A stretch of DNA of 11,605 bases from NCBI GenBank assembly GCA_900751035.1, contig CAADSF010000336.1:1-11605 (forward strand). The letters are read 5' to 3'. The translations under genes and the position numbers were made by a program. Below, piece after piece: positions 6,196 through 11,605 of the stretch. Each line of letters opens with the position of its first letter. The stretch's first letter is position 1. This stretch comes from an uncultured Oscillospiraceae bacterium. Its GTDB lineage: Bacteria; Bacillota; Clostridia; Oscillospirales; Oscillospiraceae. A model generated the notes under the pieces. It searched no databases and was not told the origin of the DNA. It was given only the letters and a program-made list of their open reading frames with translations.

Positions 6196-7565
6196 AAAAT
6201 CCTGACCGCCGCAATAAATATTTCTTCGGCCTCGGCACGATTGGCCGCGATATGTTCTATGCGTTCGAGGCAAACGCGCTGTTGTATTTCCTGTCCAACA
6301 TTCTCTCGCTGCCCATCCATGTGTTCGCGGCAGTGAGCCTCGTGCTGTCGGTCCTTCGCATTGCCGACGCGCTGAACGACCCCATCACGGGACTTGTCAT
6401 TGACAACATTCATACAAAATGGGGCAAATTCAAGCCTGCGATTCTGGTCGGCGGCGTCGTATCCGTGATCTTCTATCTGATTCTGTTCGGTAACGTCGGC
6501 ACCGGCACGGCCTATGTCATCTTCTTCGCAGTCGCATATGTCCTCTGGGATATCAGCTACGGCATCAACGACATCGCCTATTGGACGCTCCTGCCCGCCC
6601 TGACGCAGGACCAGAAGCAGCGCGAGAATTACGGCGCGTTCGCGCGTATCTGCGCGAATATCGGCATGTACATCATCATGGTCGGCTGGCAGCCCATCAC
6701 CGCCGCCCTCGGCAACACGCCCAGAGCGTGGATGACAGTCGCCGTTGCGGTGAGCGTTATTTATCTGGCGGGCCTCTGCTTCCCGCTGTTCGGTGTAAAG
6801 GAGAACCGCGAGATCAAGGAGGACGACGAGAAGTTCACCATCCGCGATATGTGGAACGCCATCACGAAAAACGACCAGCTCATGTGGACGACGCTCGCCA
6901 TGGCGCTGTTCATGGTCGGCTACTGCACAACAACGGGCTTCGCGACGTATTATATGCAGTATCTCTACGGCGATATCAATATGTACGCCATTCTGGCCGC
7001 TGTCTGCGGCGTGGCGCAGCTGGCCGCGCTGATGATCTTCCCGCTGTTTTCCAAAAAATATGACCGCCGCCAGCTCTATACCGGCGCGACGGTCCTTGTG
7101 GTGGCAGGCTATCTGGCCTTCTTCTTTGCCGAGCATTCCATCGGCCTCATCGCCGTCTCCGCGATTTTGATGTTCGTCGGTCAGGCGTTCATCCAGCTTC
7201 TGATGCTCATGTTCCTCGCCGATACCATTGAATACGGCCAGTGGAAGCTGGGCCGCCGCTCGGAGTCCATCACGTTCTCCATCCAGCCGCTCGTCAACAA
7301 GATCGGCGGCGCACTCTCGACCGGCCTCATCAGCGTCAGCATCATGCTGGCCGGCATCAAGACAAAGGGCTCTGACACGGCAGCCGCCGCCATCGACGCA
7401 TCCGGAAAGCTGACCATCAAGCTGGCCATGCTGGCCATTCCGCTGGTCCTGATTGTTGCGGGCTATGTGATCTACCTGCGCAAATACAAGATCAGCAAGG
7501 AATTCTACGACAAGATGCTCGCCGATCTCAAGTCCCGCGAGACAAAACCGGCAGCGGACCGCTGA
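6192..7565 (+). CDS. GPH-family glycoside:cation symporter (MFS)
   Basis: A 457-residue membrane protein of the glycoside-pentoside-hexuronide:cation symporter family (MelB/LacS/XylP relatives, TC 2.A.2), with about twelve hydrophobic helices. It shows the family N-terminus (GLGTIGRDMFYAF, 13-25) and the helix II/loop 2-3 signature RIADALNDPITGLVIDNI followed by WGKFKP (77-82), with acidic residues Asp59, Asp63 and Asp71 at positions that in MelB contribute to cation coupling. The C-terminal IIA-like regulatory domain of LacS is absent. It likely imports the oligosaccharide that the two upstream hydrolases cut. The ATG overlaps the GH36 stop (ATGA), with GGGAGG (6179-6184) seven bases before it. 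It is the last gene of the operon, followed by a strong terminator. The ion used (Na+ or H+) and the sugar cannot be read from sequence. Confidence 0.92.
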   Translation: MKNPDRRNKYFFGLGTIGRDMFYAFEANALLYFLSNILSLPIHVFAAVSLVLSVLRIADALNDPITGLVIDNIHTKWGKFKPAILVGGVVSVIFYLILFGNVGTGTAYVIFFAVAYVLWDISYGINDIAYWTLLPALTQDQKQRENYGAFARICANIGMYIIMVGWQPITAALGNTPRAWMTVAVAVSVIYLAGLCFPLFGVKENREIKEDDEKFTIRDMWNAITKNDQLMWTTLAMALFMVGYCTTTGFATYYMQYLYGDINMYAILAAVCGVAQLAALMIFPLFSKKYDRRQLYTGATVLVVAGYLAFFFAEHSIGLIAVSAILMFVGQAFIQLLMLMFLADTIEYGQWKLGRRSESITFSIQPLVNKIGGALSTGLISVSIMLAGIKTKGSDTAAAAIDASGKLTIKLAMLAIPLVLIVAGYVIYLRKYKISKEFYDKMLADLKSRETKPAADR

Positions 7566-7580
7566 CCTGAATCGCCAACA

Positions 7581-7606
7581 AAAAGCCGCCCGGCCGGGCG
7601 GCTTTT
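7581..7606. terminator. Bidirectional Rho-independent terminator
   Basis: A perfect 26-base palindrome, AAAAGCCGCCCGG followed by its exact complement, sits between the convergent symporter and ABC transporter genes, 15 bases after one stop and 17 after the other. It is flanked by A and T runs: four T on the plus strand and five on the minus strand. It should terminate transcripts from both sides. Confidence 0.88.
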
Positions 7607-7623
7607 GTCGGTTATTCATATGG

Positions 7624-10575
7624 TTACTCCGTCCGCAGCGCCACGACCGGGTCCTTCTTTGCCGCGAGCGACGACGGGATGAGGCCCGCGAGGAATGTCA
7701 GCAGCATCGAAATGGCAATCAGCGCCGCACCAGCCTGCCACGGCAGTCTTGCGCCGAGCGAGGCAATGCCGGTCAGATGCTGCACGACCGCGTTGATCGG
7801 CAAAATCAGCACCAGCGTCAGTCCCACGCCAAGAAGTCCCGCTATCAGACCCTCAATCAGCGTTTCTGCGTTGAATACCCGTGCGATATCGTGCTTCGAT
7901 GCGCCGATGGCACGCAGAATGCCGATCTCCTTGGTGCGCTCCAGCACGGAGATATATGTGATAATACCAATCATGATCGACGAGACGACCAGCGAAATCG
8001 AGACAAATGCAATCAGAACATAGGAAATAGCGTTGATAATTGTCGTGACCGAGCGCATCAGCAGCGCGACATAGTCCGTATATGTGATCTGCTCCTCCTC
8101 CGGCAGCGCACTGTTGTAGCGCCTGATGCAGTCGCCGATGGCGTCCTTGTCTGAAAACGTGGCGGCGTACAGATTGACCTTCGACGGCTTGGAGCGCTCC
8201 ACATAGCCGAGCGCCGAAAGCGTGTCCGCAAGGGTCGATTCCGAATACGCGGCAGGCACATATTCGTCATAAAGATACTGCACCTGCTCGTCCGTCAGCT
8301 CCGCTGTGTCCATCGCGGCGGCCAGCTGCCCGGACGAAAGCCCCGCCAGCTGCGCCGAGACTGCTTCGGCATACTGCGCCGCGATCTGCTCGCGCAGCAT
8401 TTGACCGACATAATCGAACAGCGTTTCGTCGTCCATCTGCGCGATATATCCGCGCACCGTCTCCGGGTCGGTGCCCATCTGCCCAGCATAGGAGTCCGTC
8501 ATCTGCGCCTCGACTGTCTCGCGCGTCATGCCGTCCATGGCCTGCTGTACGGCGCTGTCCAGATACTCGCCCGGCGCCTGCTCCGACATATCCGCATACA
8601 TCTGTGCCTTTTCCTGTGTCTCCGCACCCGCCAGAACGGTTCCGACCGCTTCGCGCATCTGCGCCGCGTCCGGCGCTTCCTCGTCGCCGGTTTTGAACGG
8701 CAGACCCGTCAGAACGTCCGTTTCGGGATTGTCCAGCTGCTGTCGGATGACCGCGCTTTCGGAGGCGGCGTCCAGCACATACTGCGTCAGCGCACTTGTA
8801 TAGCCGAGTGAGCCACGCACCATGCTGTTGGCTGCGTCCGGGTCCGGCCGCAGCACGCCGACGATCTTCAGCGTCGTGCCGACCTCGTCGGAGCCGTAGA
8901 GATATTCCATCCCAGCCTCGCTCTGGCTCAGATCGCTCCAGCTGCCGTCCGCGTTCCGGGCGTAATGCTCGAAGGGCAATATCAGCTGGAAGGTATGGCC
9001 GCAGAGCTCCTCATAGCTCCAGCTTGCGTCCGATTTTTCAATCGTCTCCTGATTCATGGCCGCCTGCATCGCGTCCGTCATTTCCTGCTCGGTCTTGAGG
9101 CCCATCGCGTACATGACCAGATCGGATATCTCATTGTTTTCTCCCACGACCAGCACAACCTCGTCATAGCTTTCCGGCCATCTGCCGTAGAGCACGTCGT
9201 ACTGCGACTTCAAAAGCGGGGAGATCCCCGTCCCGTCCTCGTCCGGCAGCAGCTCCTCCCAAACGTCCATGGCGGAATAATAGCTGCCGAACTGCGAAAA
9301 ATAACTGCTGTAATCGCCGCCGTACATCCTGCTCATCATGTTCTGCAGCAGCTCCATCACGTCGGCCTTCACGATATTTCCATCTGCGTCCTTTGTATAA
9401 ACCGGCAGCGACAGGTCATAGGCATACTGAATCGAGGTCAGATACTGGTGAATTTCGCTGTCCGGGTTATCCAGATAGCGCTTGAAGGCTTCCAGATCAT
9501 TTGTCTGCGTGCCGTTCTCGTTCAGGCTCTGCATCAGCTCGTACATGACGTTTGACGCGTAGACGCGCCCGTCCGTATGCGTTTGTTCGGCCTGCTCGCT
9601 GTGTACGCCCATCAGCGCCGTCACCATGCCGGACATATCCGCGCTTTCCGCCTCAATCGTCACCGGATAGGACGAAAGCGTATCCTCCTGCACGTTGTTG
9701 ATATACGTCTGAATGCCGTTGGAGAGGGACAGAATCAGGGCAATGCCGATGATGCCGATGGAGCCTGCAAAGGCGGTCAGGATCGTGCGGGTCTTCTTCG
9801 TCATCAGGTTATTGAGGCTCAGCCCCAGCGCCGTGAAAAACGACATGGACGTGCGCCGCGCGTTTGCCTCCGGCTTTACCGGCGGCTCTGCCTCGCTTTC
9901 ATACGGCGCACTGTCCGACAGAATGCTCCCGTCGAGCAGCCGCACCGTCCGCGTGGCGTAGCGCGCGGCAAGCTCCGGGTTGTGCGTGACCATGATGATG
10001 AGCTTTTCATCCGCAATCTGCTTCAGAAGCTCCATGACCTGAACCGACGTTTCGCTGTCCAGCGCACCGGTCGGCTCGTCGGCCAGTAAAATCTCCGGGT
10101 CGTTGACCAGCGCCCGCGCAATTGCCACGCGCTGCATCTGTCCGCCGGACAGCTGGTTGGGCTTCTTGTGCAGCTGGTCGCCCAGACCCACCTTTTCCAG
10201 TGCCTGTACGGCGCGTTTTCTCCGCTCGGCCTTGCTCACGCCCGAAAGTGTCAGCGCAAGCTCCACATTCTGCAATACCGTCTGGTGCGGAATCAGGTTA
10301 TAGCTCTGAAAAACGAAGCCGATGGAATGGTTGCGGTAGGTATCCCAGTCCCGCGCGGAAAAGTCCTTTGTCGAGCGTCCTCCGATGACAAGATCGCCGG
10401 AGGTGTACTGGTCCAGTCCGCCGATGATGTTCAGAAGCGTCGTCTTTCCGCAGCCGGACGGCCCCAGTACGGCGACGAACTCATGCCGCCGGAACCGAAT
10501 CGACACGCCCTTCAGCGCGTGAACGGCGGTGTCTCCGGCCTGATAATCCTTTACAATCTGTTTCAGCTCAAGCAT
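7624..10575 (-). CDS. ABC transporter, fused ATPase and MacB/FtsX-type permease
   Basis: A 983-residue fusion. Residues 1-225 are an ABC ATPase of the MacB/LolD class: Walker A GPSGCGKTT (38-46), Q-loop Gln90, signature LSGGQ (142-146), Walker B ILLADE (162-167), H-loop His198. A Pro/Glu-rich linker follows, then TM1 (about 265-287), an extracytoplasmic domain of about 555 residues, and three helices near 845-872, 905-930 and 948-970 with the FtsX-like LERTKEIGILRAIGAS motif (878-893). The extracellular domain is far larger than in MacB and contains an acidic, Ala/Gln-rich helical stretch (about 635-790). Such proteins may export peptides or lipids or act mechanically; the substrate is unknown and no adaptor or two-component system lies nearby. 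I chose the ATG at 10575 because MLELKQIVKDY matches the family N-terminus and AAGGA lies ten bases upstream. The frame extends to a TTG at 10635 with no ribosome site. Confidence 0.92.
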   Translation of the reverse strand: MLELKQIVKDYQAGDTAVHALKGVSIRFRRHEFVAVLGPSGCGKTTLLNIIGGLDQYTSGDLVIGGRSTKDFSARDWDTYRNHSIGFVFQSYNLIPHQTVLQNVELALTLSGVSKAERRKRAVQALEKVGLGDQLHKKPNQLSGGQMQRVAIARALVNDPEILLADEPTGALDSETSVQVMELLKQIADEKLIIMVTHNPELAARYATRTVRLLDGSILSDSAPYESEAEPPVKPEANARRTSMSFFTALGLSLNNLMTKKTRTILTAFAGSIGIIGIALILSLSNGIQTYINNVQEDTLSSYPVTIEAESADMSGMVTALMGVHSEQAEQTHTDGRVYASNVMYELMQSLNENGTQTNDLEAFKRYLDNPDSEIHQYLTSIQYAYDLSLPVYTKDADGNIVKADVMELLQNMMSRMYGGDYSSYFSQFGSYYSAMDVWEELLPDEDGTGISPLLKSQYDVLYGRWPESYDEVVLVVGENNEISDLVMYAMGLKTEQEMTDAMQAAMNQETIEKSDASWSYEELCGHTFQLILPFEHYARNADGSWSDLSQSEAGMEYLYGSDEVGTTLKIVGVLRPDPDAANSMVRGSLGYTSALTQYVLDAASESAVIRQQLDNPETDVLTGLPFKTGDEEAPDAAQMREAVGTVLAGAETQEKAQMYADMSEQAPGEYLDSAVQQAMDGMTRETVEAQMTDSYAGQMGTDPETVRGYIAQMDDETLFDYVGQMLREQIAAQYAEAVSAQLAGLSSGQLAAAMDTAELTDEQVQYLYDEYVPAAYSESTLADTLSALGYVERSKPSKVNLYAATFSDKDAIGDCIRRYNSALPEEEQITYTDYVALLMRSVTTIINAISYVLIAFVSISLVVSSIMIGIITYISVLERTKEIGILRAIGASKHDIARVFNAETLIEGLIAGLLGVGLTLVLILPINAVVQHLTGIASLGARLPWQAGAALIAISMLLTFLAGLIPSSLAAKKDPVVALRTE

Positions 10576-10585
10576 TGGGTCACGA

Positions 10586-10590
10586 TCCTT
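10586..10590 (-). promoter_or_regulatory. Ribosome site deciding the ABC transporter start
   Basis: AAGGA on the minus strand ends ten bases before the ATG at 10575. The two other in-frame starts, ATG at 10593 and TTG at 10635, lack a purine-rich site at a suitable distance and would add residues unlike the family N-terminus. Confidence 0.55.
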
Positions 10591-10747
10591 CATTTCAGAA
10601 TAAACAGAATTAGAATACACTGGATTTATGAACAAATCTACGCAATCGCAGACCGTTCCGCGCGATGTTCACAGAAAATTTACCGCCTCCAAAACTTTTT
10701 TAGCTGCCCTCATAAATTATTAGGACAAACAGACGAAATTGTAAAGA

Positions 10748-10781
10748 TTTTTGGGCAAAAACCGTTGGTTTTTGGGTAAAA
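10748..10781 (+). promoter_or_regulatory. Tandem 13-bp repeats upstream of the gap promoter
   Basis: TTTTTGGGCAAAA (10748-10760) and TTTTTGGGTAAAA (10769-10781) match at 12 of 13 positions and start 21 bases apart, two helical turns. Between and within them CAAAAACC/GGTTTTTG (10756-10763 and 10767-10774) forms a perfect inverted repeat around GTT. The array ends seven bases before the -35 box, a position suited to an activator or an UP-like element. I do not recognise the binding protein. Confidence 0.5.
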
Positions 10782-10787
10782 TAATAC

Positions 10788-10816
10788 TGGACATCGGTAG
10801 AATATTGCGGTATAAT
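10788..10816 (+). promoter_or_regulatory. Promoter of the gap gene
   Basis: TGGACA (10788-10793) and a perfect TATAAT (10811-10816) are 17 bases apart, giving 11 of 12 consensus matches. Transcription would begin near 10823, leaving a leader of about 67 bases before the ATG. It is the strongest promoter match in the window, as expected for a glycolytic gene. Confidence 0.82.
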
Positions 10817-10849
10817 TTAGCAGAAAGTTGTGGAATACACAGTATATTG

Positions 10850-10881
10850 GCCGGCAACCAACCGGCAGGTAATAAGGAGGA
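10850..10881 (+). promoter_or_regulatory. gap leader hairpin and strong ribosome site
   Basis: In the inferred leader GCCGG (10850-10854) pairs with CCGGC (10862-10866) around a 7-base loop. This is followed by AAGGAGGA (10874-10881), a near-perfect ribosome site whose GGAGG core is nine bases before the ATG. The small hairpin might protect the mRNA 5' region; it does not cover the ribosome site and is not followed by a T-run, so it is not an attenuator as seen. Confidence 0.45.
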
Positions 10882-10889
10882 AATTCATT

Positions 10890-11605
10890 ATGTCTGTTAA
10901 AGTTGCAATCAATGGTTTTGGCCGTATCGGTCGTCTGGCGTTCCGTCAGATGTTCGGCGCTGAGGGCTACGAAGTCGTCGCCATCAACGACCTGACTTCC
11001 GCCAAGATGCTCGCGCACCTGCTGAAGTACGACTCCACGCAGGGCAACTATGTTGCGCAGGGCCACACCGTTGATTTCCACGAGGGCGAAGGCGAAGACA
11101 ACTACATCGTTGTCGACGGCAAGAAGATCGTCATCTACAAGATGCCCAACGCGGCTGATCTGCCCTGGGGCAAGCTCGGCGTTGACGTCGTCCTCGAATG
11201 CACCGGATTCTATACCAGCAAGGCCAAGGCACAGGCCCATATCGACGCAGGCGCCCGCAAGGTCGTTATCTCCGCTCCGGCTGGCAACGATCTGCCCACC
11301 ATCGTTTATAACGTCAACCACAAGACCCTGACCAAGGAAGACACCATTATCTCCGCTGCTTCCTGCACCACCAACTGCCTGGCTCCGATGGCCAAGGCTC
11401 TGAACGATCTGGCTCCCATCGAGTCCGGCATTATGTGTACCATCCACGCCTACACCGGCGACCAGATGCCGCTCGACGGCCCGCAGCGCAAGGGTGACCT
11501 CCGCCGCAGCCGTGCAGCCGCTGTCAACATCGTCCCGAACTCCACCGGCGCTGCCAAGGCCATCGGCCTCGTCATCCCGGAGCTGAACGGCAAGCTCATC
11601 GGCGC
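10890..11605 (+). CDS. gap: Glyceraldehyde-3-phosphate dehydrogenase, 5' part (type I)
   Basis: The frame runs from ATG 10890 past the window end, giving 238 complete codons of an expected 335 or so. It catalyses the NAD-linked oxidative phosphorylation of glyceraldehyde 3-phosphate in cytoplasmic glycolysis. Visible: the Rossmann motif INGFGRIGR (7-15); Asp34 in AINDL, the residue usual for NAD rather than NADP preference; STQG (49-52); SAASCTTNC with catalytic Cys159; TIHAYTGDQ with His186; and RRSRAAAVNIVPNSTGAAKA (205-224), the phosphate-binding region. All key residues present in this part are intact. Codon use is strongly biased to a few preferred codons (AAC, ATC, AAG, GGC, CTG, with many GCT and CGT), unlike the neighbours and typical of very high expression. 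It has its own promoter and ribosome site. Whether pgk and tpi follow cannot be seen. Confidence 0.96.
   Translation, partial: MSVKVAINGFGRIGRLAFRQMFGAEGYEVVAINDLTSAKMLAHLLKYDSTQGNYVAQGHTVDFHEGEGEDNYIVVDGKKIVIYKMPNAADLPWGKLGVDVVLECTGFYTSKAKAQAHIDAGARKVVISAPAGNDLPTIVYNVNHKTLTKEDTIISAASCTTNCLAPMAKALNDLAPIESGIMCTIHAYTGDQMPLDGPQRKGDLRRSRAAAVNIVPNSTGAAKAIGLVIPELNGKLIG

Larger units (their letters stand above)
10576..10889. other. AT-rich divergent intergenic region
   Basis: These 314 bases lie between the divergent ABC transporter and gap genes and are clearly AT-richer than the flanking genes. The half next to gap holds tandem repeats, a strong promoter and a leader hairpin, listed separately. 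The half next to the ABC gene has no clear promoter: the best -10-like box is TATTCT on the minus strand (plus 10611-10616), with only a poor -35. A dyad GATTT-N6-AAATC (10623-10638) lies just upstream of that box. No short gene with a convincing ribosome site is seen. Confidence 0.6.

Noticed and set aside
6168..7619. 483-codon frame antisense to the symporter gene
   Set aside because: Its Asp/His/Arg-rich product is the usual complement of a hydrophobic membrane protein gene, and it reads through the terminator palindrome.
10828..10842. TTGTGGAATACACAG just after the gap transcription start, considered as a Rex site
   Set aside because: Only a 4-bp TGTG/CACA dyad is perfect and the spacing does not fit the Rex consensus, so I do not call it although Rex control of gap is common in Clostridia.
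10710..11447. 245-codon frame antisense to the gap gene and its promoter
   Set aside because: Gap is certain by catalytic and NAD-binding motifs; the antisense product has no domain and runs across the strong gap promoter.

Overview
The window looks like a chromosomal segment of a GC-rich Gram-positive anaerobe, most likely a gut Clostridia member of the Oscillospirales/Ruminococcaceae type. This is inferred from strong GGAGG ribosome sites, Firmicutes-style enzymes (GH13 oligo-1,6-glucosidase, GH36, GPH symporter), an ABC transporter fusion of Clostridia type, and an intergenic repeat of a kind I recall from such genomes. No phage, IS, CRISPR or RNA gene is visible.

Layout. Bases 2-592 (+) hold the 3' part of a polytopic membrane protein that begins before the window. 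Bases 593-792 carry a structured repeat whose hairpin can terminate the convergent gene. Bases 793-2442 (-) encode a GH13 oligo-1,6-glucosidase. A 190-base divergent control region (2443-2632) separates it from a three-gene + strand operon: a short GH1 beta-glycosidase (2633-3919), a GH36 alpha-galactosidase (3916-6195) and a GPH-family sugar:cation symporter (6192-7565), each joined to the next by an ATGA overlap. A perfect 26-base palindrome at 7581-7606 ends this operon and also the convergent 983-aa ABC transporter (7624-10575, -). A 314-base AT-rich region then holds a near-consensus promoter with tandem upstream repeats, driving the 5' part of a glyceraldehyde-3-phosphate dehydrogenase gene (10890 to the window end).

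How the genes work together. The symporter would import an oligosaccharide. None of the three hydrolases has a visible signal peptide, so they should act in the cytoplasm: GH36 removes alpha-galactose, GH1 splits a beta-glycoside, and GH13 splits an alpha-glucoside (alpha-1,6 type by its Val201, possibly also sucrose). This is a compact oligosaccharide-use locus. Raffinose-family sugars or galactolipid head groups are possible substrates. The likely control elements are in 2443-2632, including a perfect 10-bp inverted repeat with widely spaced arms; the regulator is not in the window. The ABC transporter and GAPDH appear unrelated to the sugar locus.

Nothing here is clearly a new kind of system. 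The best leads are the divergent operator architecture, the mixed alpha/beta enzyme set, the altered catalytic-region residues of the GH13 enzyme, the very large extracellular domain of the ABC transporter, and the tandem sites upstream of the gap promoter.
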